Source: Puccinia triticina
Lineage: Eukaryota; Basidiomycota; Pucciniomycetes; Pucciniales; Pucciniaceae
Assembly (NCBI RefSeq): GCF_026914185.1
Contig: NC_070566.1
Location: 496,001 to 560,000, forward strand
Reading direction: 5' to 3'
Length of the DNA: 64,000 bases
Each line of letters starts with the position of its first letter. The first letter of the stretch is position 1. The position numbers and the translations under genes are program-made. The notes below the pieces were generated by a model. It searched no databases. It was not told where the DNA came from and saw only the letters and a program-made list of their open reading frames with translations. Shown here one piece after another: positions 22,681 through 33,814 of this stretch.

Positions 22681-23880
22681 GTATGGGAAGAGGTGCCTGA
22701 GGCGGAAGCCCAAGACATTCTCACATGTCGTTGGGTTTTTGCTTTGAAGCGTAGCCAAGAGGGGGAAATTACGAAGTTCAAGGCCAGGATCGTGGCTCAA
22801 GGTTTCAAGCAGATCCACGGGCGAAATTTTGGCGAAACTTTTGCTCCTACTCCGACTTTTTCCTCTCTCCGAATCCTCCTGGCGATGGCATCGCGACTTG
22901 GATGGCCGGTAGCTTCATTTGATGTTAAGAGAGCGTTCTTGCACAGTGACATTGACCACGACGTCTTCATTCATCCTCCGCCTGGTGTATCGGCTAGGCC
23001 AGGCTGTGTTTTGAAGCTTTGCAAAGCTTTGTATGGCACTCGCCAAGCGGCACGTTGTTGGTGGATACACCTAAAAACTCAACTCGAAAAGATCAGTTTC
23101 TTCCCAAGCCTGGAGGATCAATCGACGTATGTCTATCGGTCAGGCAACGACCGGGCCTTTCTATGGGTTCACGTGGATGATGGCCTTTTTACAGCCAGCT
23201 CAACCACACTTCTCGATTCTCTCAAATCACGCCTGTCATCGGTTCTCGACTTGAAGTGGGACCAATGCTTGTCCAGCATTGTCGGGCTGCGTGTGCGCGA
23301 GGTGGACGGCGGTTTTGAAATCAATCAGCCAATGCTGATTGAGAAAATCCTCAACTTTCAACCCTCAACCATTTGCACTCGAACCCCAATAGCATCCTCT
23401 GATCTTCTTTCCAATCCTTTGGATGGATCGATGGACATCGAGTATCTATCCCGCATCGGCTGTCTTCTATACCTCGCCATGGGATCGCGGCCGGACATAA
23501 CTTTTGCTGTCAATTTTTTAGCCCGATTCTCAATGGCTCCTGACGCCTCCCACTGGTCGGCTCTTGATCACCTCATCTCGTACATCAGATACAGCGCTCG
23601 ACTAGCTCTGCCCATAATTGCCTCAAAGCCTCTCGCCGACGGAATCACCACATTTGTCGACGCAAATTGGGGTGGAGAGGCGTCCCGCTCTGTAAATGGT
23701 TTCATCTCGACGGTCTGGGGCGCTCCAGTTTCATGGTCATCGAAACGACAAACATGTGTTGCTAGGTCGACTTGCCAAGCAGAATACATGGCGCTCTCGT
23801 TCGCATTGAAGGACGCTTGTGTTCTGGCGTCTGTCTTATCTCGATTTTTCGACCTCCCGCCTCCTTGGGCCCAATTATAA
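22681..23880 (+). pseudogene. Copia reverse transcriptase and start of RNase H
   Basis: In frame with the upstream pieces. RT signatures are present: CRWVFALKRSQEGE, KARIVAQGF, SFDVKRAFLH, KLCKALYGTRQA and the catalytic box VHVDDGL. RNase H begins normally (TFVDANWGG, STCQAEYMALS), then runs through LPPPWAQL into foreign DNA and a stop at 23878-23880. The missing part resumes at 25749. Confidence 0.88.
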
Positions 23881-24872
23881 ACCAGTTTTGGGATAATTTT
23901 GGGATTGTTTTCAAATAAGTTTGAAATCAAAAAAAGTTATCTTGGTGGTGCAGATACAGGGATCAAAACAGTTTCCAACCTGTTTCAAACCAAGTGTAAA
24001 TTATAAACCCACCACCATGCTGGATGAATTTCCGGCGCAACTGAACGTGAGCCTCACACTACCAAAGGTTGCGCCGTTGTCCTGACCAACCTCCCATGTC
24101 CTACAACCAACAATGTCCTACCACCAACCACAGAATGATTCCTCCTCCCATCAATTCAACTCCCGAGCAGGCTGCGGCCCGGAGGGCGCTTTCCAAACAA
24201 GCTTGACAAAGGCCCTCATTAAGACGTACTATCCGCAGGGTCTCTATCTCGGGGGGTCAATTTTTTTCTGATCCGGTGCACCAAGTTTGCTTACAAAAGA
24301 GTTACCTCCCAGAGGGACCGATGCAAGAGATATGCCATTTTCCCCTATCTTTATATACTAGGTGTACAATTTTGTTGTCTTGGAGTAATCCCGGACTTGA
24401 TTAAGTTCGGTATATACTTGAGACGGTGTTTTCCTGGTTTTCAAACAAGAACCCTTGTGATCTATTCTGCCAAAAGCAACATGATGATCATAGTTTCCAT
24501 CTGCTGGTCGGACAAATTCCGAGGACAACCCGTGCGCACTAAAAGTTTCTTAAATGTCTTCAAATTGGATTTCAGGCACTATCATTTCACAAAAAACAAC
24601 TGGGGGACAGTTTTTTGTGGGTGGTCAATCCGGCCCATAATACTGCTCCTACAATTGCGCCTCTAGAGCTGTGTGCTGTGCAGTTCTGCTGAGAGGCAAG
24701 GTCGAACGGGTCTGGGGAGGGGGCCAATGATAATCGTGTAGCCTAGAGGCCTACAACGCCTTTTCTGCTTGGATACAGACACTTCTTTTTGGTATCAATA
24801 ATGGTTCAGGAGGCAGTAGTATACAGGTACATGAAGGAGTAGATTTAGCAGTTATGTCGTGATTTTAGATGG

Positions 24873-25435
24873 TCATGGATCGGGAAGAGAGGATGATTGA
24901 GGGGGCCGATTCCAAATGAAGACATGTCCGTCCTTCCCAGCTGCGGAGAGAAGAGGATCGGATGGATGCGAGAGGTTCGCCATTGTAGCCAGCGAGTTCG
25001 CAGAGGAGCCGGGGCTGGGCAGCGACGGAGACGAGATAGGGGAGGCCGTCGGCGTGGCGACGAGCAGGGCCTGATTATTGTCCACGAAGGCGAGCGAAGA
25101 GATGGCTGCGGAGGTCCGTTTCCAAGTGGCCAAGGGCGTGACGGCCAGACTTGGGCGGCTTTCGTCCCGTCGCCAGTGGATACTCGCGGGACATACCGTG
25201 CCTGTGCGTGTGCCGTAGGCGATGATGTCCGAGGAGCGTCTGAGTTGACGGGGGCCAATGGCTCCCAGGGGATCGGCTCCAGACTTGGGCAGGTCGACGC
25301 ATTGGCAGGTACTGAGGTTGGTGGCCTGGGATCAACTGCGCTTAGGGCCTGGCTGATGATACTGAAGCCGAGGGTAACGTTGGGGGGGAGGCCGGGGAAG
25401 GTTATCCAACGCGAGTGGCCAGGATCCATCTTCAT
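24873..25435 (-). pseudogene. captured gene fragment, WD40-like
   Basis: Inside the Copia insert. From an ATG at 25435 the minus strand reads MKMDPGHSRWITFPG..., then a plausible GTATCA...CAG intron joins a frame with SSDIIAYGTRTG. Downstream come ISSLAFVDNNQALLVAT and PLLSAAGKDGHVFIWN, the last being a typical WD40 blade ending, with a stop at 24873. Intron-like breaks and frame switches suggest a host gene piece with its introns, picked up by the element. It is too short to be a complete propeller. Parent gene not identified. Confidence 0.45.
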
Positions 25436-25659
25436 TTTCGTGCTAAAACTGCTGGGGTTGGTTGTAGTCGGGAGGGTTGCTTGGTGTGTCGTGAGGGGTC
25501 ATTGGAGCCTTGTTTTCTTTGGGGGGGACCAAAATGTGGGTGGGACAGCTGGGCAGACGTTACATAAATATGCCATACACATGTTACTCAAGTTTATGTG
25601 TTATGGCGGGCCTGCTGAGCTGTAATTGCTTTCAAAACAGTATTGGTAATCCAGTTTTC

Positions 25660-25690
25660 CCCCAAACCACCTCCCCGAGGTGGTTTGGGG
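25660..25690. repeat. perfect 14-bp hairpin
   Basis: CCCCAAACCACCTC, a 3-nt CCC loop, then GAGGTGGTTTGGGG. It lies ~60 bp from the right end of the Copia insert and may be a subterminal structure of that element. Confidence 0.8.
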
Positions 25691-25748
25691 TGTTTTGAGA
25701 TTTTCAATTCCGAAAAAGTTAGCAAAAAGATCTTTCAAACTTATTTGA

Positions 25749-26078
25749 GATAACAAGGCGGCAGTGCAAATCAGTTCCGATTGTCAAACAAGAAAGGAGC
25801 ACCGACACGTCGACCGCAAATTCCACGTCATCAACAAGCTTCTGTACACAAAAAAAGTTCGCCTTGAATGGATTTTGACAGATCATCAGCTAGCCGACAT
25901 CTTCACCAAAGCACTCGGATGGCGGAAGGTTTCTGAGTTTCTTAGAGGGGTAGGATTGCACAAGCAATCCAACATTTTGGCAAGTAAAGGGGGGACAGTA
26001 TGCGCTGGCGGCGATGAACATGCGCCCCCCGCATCTGTTCGTCTCCCTCCACACCCCACACCACCTGATGGCGTATGA
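25749..26078 (+). pseudogene. Copia RNase H C-terminal part
   Basis: Resumes the interrupted domain: DNKAAVQISSDC, then EHRHVDRKFHVINK and TDHQLADIFTKALGWRK, the standard Copia polyprotein end, followed by a short tail and stop. Separated from its N-terminal half by the 1.9 kb insert. Confidence 0.88.
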
Positions 26079-26333
26079 TTGGTTCCACAGTGGCTAACCA
26101 TACACACCTTATACTCCACAGCTTTCTGGCAACACACAGCTATGGCGGAATTCTCTATTTCAAAATTCTTATGTTTTCTCTTTGGCTTGTTTGTTTCTCC
26201 TATTTTTGTCTCTCAACTCAATTACTGTTTCCATTCTTTTTGTCCTTTTGTTGTTTTTTTTCTCATCCATTTTTTCTTTCAACCCGGTTTTCTGTTTTTT
26301 TTGTTATGATTTTTCTTTGTGTTTGTGGTTGAT

Positions 26334-26346
26334 GAGGGGGGGGGAG
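26334..26346 (+). other. Copia polypurine tract
   Basis: GAGGGGGGGGGAG directly before the 3' LTR, the expected primer site for plus-strand synthesis. Confidence 0.85.
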
Positions 26347-26571
26347 TGTTATATCAAAATATGTGTTTATTTCTATTTTTATATTTTTACATTTTCTCAT
26401 GTCACTTTGTTTACATATTTTCTATATACATAGCTTGTTATGTTCTTAGTTTCTCATCAACCAAACTATGTATTTACAAACCATACAAATACTTGCTCTC
26501 TCTCTCGAAATACATTTTTCCCTTGGGGGAGTTTTTCATCTCATTCTAGTTTTAGGATACACAGTTCTACA
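26347..26571 (+). repeat. Copia 3' LTR
   Basis: 225 bp, TGTTATATC...GTTCTACA, followed by target duplication CCCTT. Uninterrupted copy of the split 5' LTR. Confidence 0.95.
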
Positions 26572-26668
26572 CCCTTTGGAAGCAATCTGCAAGGCATAAA
26601 CCTTACTCACAGGTGCATGAGCAGACACAATCAGCATTGCTTTTTTTGCAACGTGAACCCCCCTAATA

Positions 26669-26915
26669 GGGGGGTTCACGTTAGCCTGATTTTGAAATCA
26701 GTCAAAAAACCTTGTTAAAAATTGATGGCTGCTCATGCAGGTCTATGCAAGGATATTCTGGAAAATAAATAGAGTTCTCAGCAAGACCTCCCCTTTAAAG
26801 GCCTTGCTGAAGGGAATGCTTATGCAGTATTTTTTTTAAGTTTATGCAGGAAGTGTGCATGAGATTTGAAACCATCCGTGACAAGCAGCCAAAATCAGGC
26901 TAATGTGAACCCCCC
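26669..26915. mobile_element. TA-flanked MITE, ~247 bp
   Basis: Terminal inverted repeats GGGGGGTTCACGTTAGCC.. and ..GGCTAATGTGAACCCCCC, both flanked by TA, suggesting a Tc1/mariner-type target duplication. A second, rearranged copy is at 58914-60240. The left edge forms a near-perfect palindrome (26651-26683) with an adjacent reversed terminus. Confidence 0.8.
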
Positions 26916-27542
26916 TAATTAGACTATTTGGCCTGAGAGAATCTGCAAAGTTTGGTGGTGGACAATCTCATCATTACCTGCAGACCACATTTTTTGCCCA
27001 GTTTCTTTTTGTCTTGATGCTTGTATTTTTCTGAATCAAACTGTCTATTCAGAATTTTGGGAATCCATCGCACCTGCACCCCAAAATATACCCAAAGTTT
27101 GAGGTGCTTGGCCGCTTATGGGCAAAGTATTTAGTTGTTTTTTTAATCATGATTTAATTTAGGCGGGAGATAAAACTGTAATAGTTGGACAAGTCTTCAA
27201 GAAGTCACTGTTTTCAAAAAAAGATATGTAGATAAAAAAAATGAGAAAACTTGGGGGGAAGCTACCTATGTAGGACTGGAGCTAACACCACAAAAAAAAT
27301 GAGGGGACTGGGTGACAGGGGACGTGAAGCTAATTCCAGCCTTTGTTCCAACTTTACTCCTAGGAACAATTGTTGAAACCCCCTGATGATGAAAAGGGGG
27401 CCATTGTTATTCAAGGGGTATATTGTTGGAGTACCACTGGAATTTCAACACATGTTACTGCATGTCACCTTACACCTACTCACATCCCTTGTGTCATGGT
27501 TTAAGATGCTGGCATTCAGCTGGGATAAAGTAAGGACTGTTA

Positions 27543-28790
27543 GAGCATCCACATTGGTTGCAGATTGAGCAAGGATTAGCGTAAATAATCCTCCTTGGCA
27601 ACCATATCAGGTCTGCTTTAGTTGGACTAAACTACATATGTAATCCCCAGAGTACAATTTGGACTAGTGGGAGTAAATTTACTCCTTGCTAATCCTGGGA
27701 GTAAGTGCTGCATGCAGACACTCCTCCCCACCCAAAAGTATGCACCAAACACAGCTTAGAGATGGCACTTGGCACCCGCCGGCGGGTACCCGCCACACTT
27801 CAGCACATAATTCTATGCGCCTGCAGGTGCCCATGGTGGGTGCCAGGGGTTCCATTTTAGTAAAAATACATGCAGGAAGCTGCACGCGCGCAATGGGTAC
27901 CTGCAAGCGCATAGAATTGTTTGCTGAAGTGTGGCGGGTACCCGCTGGCGGGTGCCAAGTGCCATCTCTAACACAGCTTACATCAGCTGTAGGTGCATAC
28001 ACCATACTTAGTCAACTTTTCAGCCCACACCAAAGTGGTTGACGGCCCAGAGTAAGCTGATCTGCTACTCCTAAAGTTACACTCACACCAACAGTGGGCC
28101 AGCTACACCAAATGTAGTGATAGTGTAGTGTAGTGTTAGATTTTTCAAGCGACGCTACGGCGGGGCTAGTGTTAGCTGCCAGATTTGCCCGCTGACACTA
28201 CTAAGACAGAAAAAAGCACTGGCATAGCGCTAGTAGTTATTTTTTTATGGTCGCTAACACTACAATTTTTTCTGGATAGCGTTAGCGCAGTGGTGTTAGC
28301 TTAGAGAAAAAGTACGCTAACTTTCAGCGTAGATTTTGTGTACGCTAGCGCCTCCTGAGGAAAAAACTGGGCAGAAACAGCCCAATTTTGTCCCCACACA
28401 ACTACAGGGATGGAACTGGGCAGAAATAACACCCCAGTTTTTTCCTGCAGTCATGCAAATACAGGAAAATAGCATTTCATTTCTGCCCAGTTTCTCCCGC
28501 CCTAGCATAGCATGAATTTATTCTGCTACAATACCTGGGGAGCAAAAATCTGTTAGTGCCTATCCTGCTACGCTAACCATTAACATGGCGGATTGTTTTC
28601 TGTGCTAACACTTTTTTTAGTGTTAGCACAGGAAAAAAAGCTACGTTACAGCTTGGTTTTTGCAGCGTAAGATCCCACTAACACTACAGGAAAACAGGGC
28701 CTCTTTTAGCGCTGCTACACTAACACTAAGTGTCCCTGTAGCATAGTGTAGTGTAGTGTCCCACCGTTGCCCACACCAATGTGGATGCTC
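27543..28790. mobile_element. PIF/Harbinger-like element, ~1.25 kb
   Basis: Ends GAGCATCCACATTGGT and ACCAATGTGGATGCTC are perfectly inverted and flanked by TTA on both sides (27540-27542, 28791-28793), the TWA duplication of PIF/Harbinger. No transposase frame is present. Interior holds direct repeats of ATAGTGTAGTGTAGTG and a nested hAT-type MITE. Confidence 0.8.
27757..27970. mobile_element. hAT-type MITE, 214 bp
   Basis: Long inverted ends beginning TAGAGATGGCACTTGGCACC with a CCCGCC..GGCGGGTACCCGCC block. The 8-bp duplication ACACAGCT is present at 27749-27756 and 27971-27978. TAGAG-type ends and 8-bp duplications are hAT hallmarks. Nested in the PIF-like element. Confidence 0.88.
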
Positions 28791-30860
28791 TTATGAGCTT
28801 TAGTGGGGACTCCATGTTGTATAAAGACTGTCACATACATGTTACAGTCCGCATACTCATAATTTGAGATGCTGGAGATCCAGACAGCTTCCTCATCCTG
28901 ATCTACATACTAATTAGGATCCTGAACCCTAGAACTGTTAATGCATGAGGGAAAGACTTGATAACTTTGTATTTCTGGATCAGCAAACTCAAACTAGAAA
29001 TAGATGAACAAATCAAAGATGGTGGAAATGACATGCCCACAACCAGCAGGATTGCCAAACCAGAAGAGAAACTCGGTTAGCAGACCACTCTGCCAACTGG
29101 AAGATAGAATGTGGAAGAGGGTGCACAAGAGCGGAGCCAATGAATGGGACAACTGGAGAAGACTGTGGAACACAAACCCAATGGGGATCCCAATTCCTCA
29201 GAAGAGGTAATGTGGAGCAGAAGTAAGCCCTCCAAGTTTTGCACCTTCAGGGCTGGATGCCACCAAGACTGTCAAAACCCTACCAAGTGCCATGTACATG
29301 AGCAGAAAAAACCTCTGTGGATTATACCTTTGAGAGAAGGTAGCACTTGTGAGTATTTCAGAAACCAGGGCTATTGGGAAAAGGGGACCACAGACCGGAA
29401 AGACACCACACAGCATGAACCTGACCATACCAAAACACATAAACCTGGCCCCACCAGAGGAGCGGAGCACACTAATAGAGGTGGAGGCGGAGTTGAACCT
29501 TGAATATAGGGGTCCACTGTCTTGATCTTGAAAAGACACAGAATTTTACTGTAGTGCAGATTTGGGTGGGAAGAATAGTTAAAAAGGGTGGAGGGCAGGA
29601 AGGGGAAGGTGGTCGTCTCTCTTTCTCTCGTTTTCTAAGGATCATACTTCATACTCATCTAATTTTTACTTACACTCATGGAAATTACTGAGATTATTAA
29701 TAGAGTTTTACGTGTTGGCCTTATTCTTATTTTCTATTTCAGACTTTTGTTTACAAAGTGCGGATCTTATCACTGGCAGATTATTACACTAAGGATCAGA
29801 CTCATTTTGGATATTAGAAAAATGTAGTGGCAAAGAGCAGACATCATCAGTGATCACTCAGCCCAGTATACATTCTTGAAGAGAAGTAGACTTGGTCATT
29901 TCTTACCAGTACCAGCCTTTATTTCTACACCGGAAGGAATCCCTCCTAGTTCATTTTTTTGCTGGAAGGGATCCCTCCTAGCTGACTGGCTCATTGGGAG
30001 GGATCTTTGCCATTTTTGGGTGTGGGTTGATGTTTCAGAGAGATTTCAACGGAGTTTGGGGACTGCAGAGGCAGCCAAGGGGACGTGCAACACCTGACTA
30101 CAGAACCAAGGGTGGCGGAGTGCACAACTCAAGGTGGTGTAAAGCTCAAAAGTATTCCTGAGAACCTTTTTCTGAGTGCAGAAAGGGATGAATGAGGTTA
30201 CCTTGGCCTTTCCTGGTTCACTAGACACTAAAACAAGCCCCCCAATCTACAATTGGAAGGATTATGTAGTGATAGTGGAGGTGTATCAAAAGATAGCCTA
30301 CTTTGAGCAGGTGGCTTAAGGGTTATGGTGATGTAGCTGAGGTGTAAGTTTTTTAATGAGTTTGTAATTTGTATGTAAGGGTGTAAAACCACAATATAGA
30401 TTGGGACTAATACTGTAGAGTGAGCAAGTATTGTACTGTTATGGGCTAAGCTGAGTGAAAGTGGTTTGCTGAGAGAAATTACAACTGGGGGAGGAGAGCC
30501 TCCTTAAATAGAAAAAAGTGAGACATTTTAGCTCCAGGGGAACAAGAGAATGAGGGTTTTTAGCTGCCCTGAAAGCTACAATGAGGTATTTTGGCTGGTG
30601 ATTGACAGGTCACATGAGGTCAAGATGTCATATGAGGGAATTTAGCTAGTGAGAAATAGGAGGTGAGATGTTTTTGCCGGCCTGACCTGTCAAATGATGT
30701 CATCTGCAAGCTGTGCCATGAGGGGTTTTTGCTATCTTGATACCTGCATGATGTCATCTGTCAACTGTCAGACTGCAGCCCCTATTACACTAGTCTGCAT
30801 GCACCTGCATAAGACTGCATAAGCCTGCATCTGTAATTTTGGATATAATTTGACCAGGCA

Positions 30861-31659
30861 ACCTTAAAGATGAATAGAAATTATGAATGACAGCTCTTTT
30901 GGACGACAACGACGGACGGACTACGACTCTGATTCTCACACACCTTAAAGATGAATAGAAATTATGAATGACAGCTCTTTTGGACAACGACGACGGACGG
31001 ACTACGACTCTGATTCTCACACACCTGCGTGAGCGCAGTGAAGGTGAGGATGGGGAGTTTTTGGTTTGGTTGTTTGGGTGTTTGGGTGAAGGACACGCAC
31101 AGAGATTTTTGGTTAGTCTCTTCTTCACGGTTATAATGATGTAAACGCGTGAATTTCATTTATGACAATAATAGCTAACCTTAAAGATGAATAGAAATTA
31201 TGAATGACAGCTCTTTTGGACGACAACGACGGACGGACTACGACTCTGATTCTCACACACCTTAAAGATGAATAGAAATTATGAATGACAGCTCTTTTGG
31301 ACAACGACGACGGACGGACTACGACTCTGATTCTCACACACCTGCGTGAGCGCAGTGAAGGTGAGGATGGGGAGTTTTTGGTTTGGTTGTTTGGGTGTTT
31401 GGGTGAAGGACACGCACAGAGATTTTTGGTTAGTCTCTTCTTCACGGTTATAATGATGTAAACGCGTGAATTTCATTTATGACAATAATAGCTAACCTTA
31501 AAGATGAATAGAAATTATGAATGACAGCTCTTTTGGACGACGACGACGGACGGACTACGACTCTGATTCTCACACACCTTAAAGATGAATAGAAATCATG
31601 AATGACAGCTCTTTTGGACAACGACGACGGACGGACTACGACTCTGATTCTCACACACC
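30861..31659. repeat. 317-bp tandem array, ~2.5 units
   Basis: Units start at 30861, 31178 and 31495, spacing 317 bp, the third truncated. The first two appear identical by eye. Each unit contains two ~82-bp subrepeats starting CTTAAAGATGAATAG. A diverged partial copy interrupted by ~110 bp of other sequence lies at 31764-31990. Repeated minus-strand frames (up to ~110 codons) are by-products unless transcripts show otherwise. Confidence 0.88.
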
Positions 31660-32771
31660 TAAAACAATGAGAAAAGTATATAAGGGATAAACGATAGAAG
31701 AATAGTCAGAATGATAAAGGAAAACATTTATGAATATAACAAAAAGAAAACATTGATTCATACCTGCGTGAGCGCAGTGAAGGTGAGGATGGGGAGTTTT
31801 TGGTTTGGGTGTTCGGGTGAAGGACGCGCACAGAGATTTTTGGTCTAAGAAAAGGGAAGGGATGGAAAAGAATGAGTGGGAAAGATAAAGGAAGTGTTAG
31901 TTGATTGAATTGGGGTTGTTCTTGGTGTTGTTGATGACGGAAAGAAATGCTTACTAGTCTCTTCTTCACGGTTATAATGATGTAAATGCGTGAAGAAGAA
32001 ACTAGTCCGCGCGGGGGTTGAGGAATGTTGGTTTTGTTGATGATTGAAAATTTGGGTTAGGTTTCGATTTGGTATCTTCACGATGCGTGTGAAAATTGAA
32101 CATTTGCTGCGTATTCATAGTTGCTTGTCGAGTTTCAGGGGTATTCTATGTAACTCAACAGCATCAAGTGTGCATAACACTGCATGACATGTACATAGCA
32201 CAATGTAATGATTGCAGCTGATGAGGTAAAGTATATGTAAAGGGTGGAGAAGCTGTCAGGGTGGTCCATGTAACTGATTACGTCATGTCCTGGGTAAGTG
32301 TGGTTCATGTAAAGGATTACATGACCTGAGTATGGTGTTTTGTGTGTATGTAACTGAATGATGGTGTCTTGAAGGGGTTGTATCTTCTGATCCAGAGGGT
32401 TGTAAGGTGTGTTGTCCATGGTGTCCTGTGTAGTTTTGGCCGTAGAATCCAGTGGTGCCACCATATTGGTTGATTTGAGAGTATACATATGAGAAAAAAG
32501 GAAATTTTGAAATGGGCTAGATGGGTAACCATAAAGCATACCACAGCGGCGTGCGGAGCTGGACTCAAACTAATATGGCTAGCAGAAGAGGCGATGATTG
32601 GGGGAAGCTGTGGCAGCCAAAACGGGCTATGTCAGCGTAAATAGCTGGGGCAGAGGTGGCGAGTGGGATCCTGAAATCATACTCTAGACAGGGGTCTGGA
32701 AGCTAGGTAGAGAGGAGTTCAAAGGTGGGTGAAGGCAAGTGGTGGAGGCGGCGGCAGTTAGCATAAGAGCA

Positions 32772-32990
32772 GAGCTTGGCGGCGGCGTGCATGTGAGGAG
32801 GAATGAATATGTGTGGGATTTTCCCACATGTATTTCATATTCTTATGTTTCCTACGCTTTCTGGCTATGTTTTCTTTGTTTGAGCTTGGCGGCGGTGGGC
32901 GTGTGAGGAGGAATGAAGATGTGTGGGATGTTCCCACGTTTATTTCATATTCTTATGTTTCCTACACTTTCTGGCTATGTTTTCTTTGCT
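32772..32990. repeat. 110-bp tandem duplication
   Basis: Two copies starting GAGCTTGGCGGCGG at 32772 and 32882, about 110 bp apart, with a handful of differences. Confidence 0.8.
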
Positions 32991-33716
32991 TATGTATGAG
33001 GCGGAGCGGGGGGACTTTCCCCCATGGAATTTTACTTTTCTTTTACTTAATCTTACTTGCAGGGTTCTTCAGAGTTGTTACACATGTTACGGAGTTTTGT
33101 GCGGATGGCTAACACTATTTATAACTTGATTATTACTTATTTCTTACGGTGTCCGCGCGGTGGAGCTTTACTTTACGTTATTTTATGGCGCTCTTATGTT
33201 ACATTACAGTGGATTATATTATACTTAGCTTCTTCACTTGTGTATTCCTTGTGCAGAGCGGCGGAGCAGAGTTCTGAAGAACCACTTGACTTATACAGGA
33301 GCATAGAAAAGTAGCGGCCCTGGACACTTTGTGATGGGCTCACCTTTATTTTCCAAAGCGGCCAAGATCTTCAAATCTTTTATGTTTCTTTTGTGCATGG
33401 AAGGGATAGATTGCCAAAATTTTGAACAGTTTTGTTGGGAAAAAAACAAGCTAAAGTGGAAAACAAAACTACTCCAAAACCATGGTCTCCAGGTGGTGAT
33501 TACATAATCCACCACCAAAGCTTGAAGATTCTCTCAGCCCCAAAATGCTGATAAATCATAATTCCTCTCCCTACATGAGAGACCTTGACACTATGCAGCT
33601 TGATCAGGCCAAATGGGGGTGCCCCCCCCCCCAGCAGCTGCAGATACAAGGGCTTAGATGTTTTTGAGTATGTGTAGAGTTGGTGTTATGTACCCCAATG
33701 TTGGAAAGTTGGACAT

Positions 33717-33814
33717 GTTGGCCATGGCTTAACAATGAATGTTGAATCATTGGGAAAATGTTGTTGGCCATGGCTTAACAATGAATGTTGAATCATTGGG
33801 AAAATGTTGTTGGC
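33717..33814. repeat. 46-bp tandem duplication
   Basis: TTGGCCATGGCTTAACAATG and the following bases repeat exactly at 46-bp spacing (33721, 33767), with a third partial start at 33813. Confidence 0.85.

Larger units (their letters stand above)
23873..25748. mobile_element. ~1.9 kb inverted-repeat insert in Copia RNase H
   Basis: Copia coding sequence breaks after ...PPPWAQL and resumes with DNKAAVQISSDC, normally adjacent parts of RNase H, so the DNA between is an insertion. Near its ends lies an inverted repeat: TCAAATAAGTTTGAAA at 23911-23926 faces TTTCAAACTTATTTGA at 25733-25748. It has no transposase. The exact ends and target duplication could not be fixed, so the class is open (non-autonomous TIR element most likely). 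Confidence 0.7.
13851..26571 (+). mobile_element. Ty1/Copia LTR retrotransposon carrying nested insertions
   Basis: LTRs begin TG and end CA. The 5-bp sequence CCCTT precedes 13851 (13846-13850) and follows 26571 (26572-26576), a perfect target duplication. Protein order gag, protease, integrase, reverse transcriptase, RNase H is diagnostic of Copia. A LINE (13976-19517) splits the 5' LTR and a ~1.9 kb insert (about 23873-25748) splits the RNase H region. Removing both leaves an element of about 5.3 kb. All coding pieces lie in one frame but carry three internal stops and a protease active-site change, so it is not autonomous. Confidence 0.95.

Noticed and set aside
23912..25747. Helitron as class of the Copia insert
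   Set aside because: Gene capture and a hairpin hinted at it, but inverted repeats are present at the ends and no TC...CTRR ends or AT target could be placed.
26079..26549. Phe-rich frames near the Copia 3' LTR
   Set aside because: They lie in the T-rich Copia 3' untranslated region and LTR, not a membrane protein gene.
30790..31654. Repeated minus-strand frames as a tandem gene family
   Set aside because: Identity is explained by the 317-bp tandem repeat; residues such as RIRVVVRPS recur only because the DNA repeats.
32813..33314. Phe/Tyr-rich frames that look membrane-like
   Set aside because: They are produced by a 110-bp tandem duplication of T-rich DNA and shift frame between copies.
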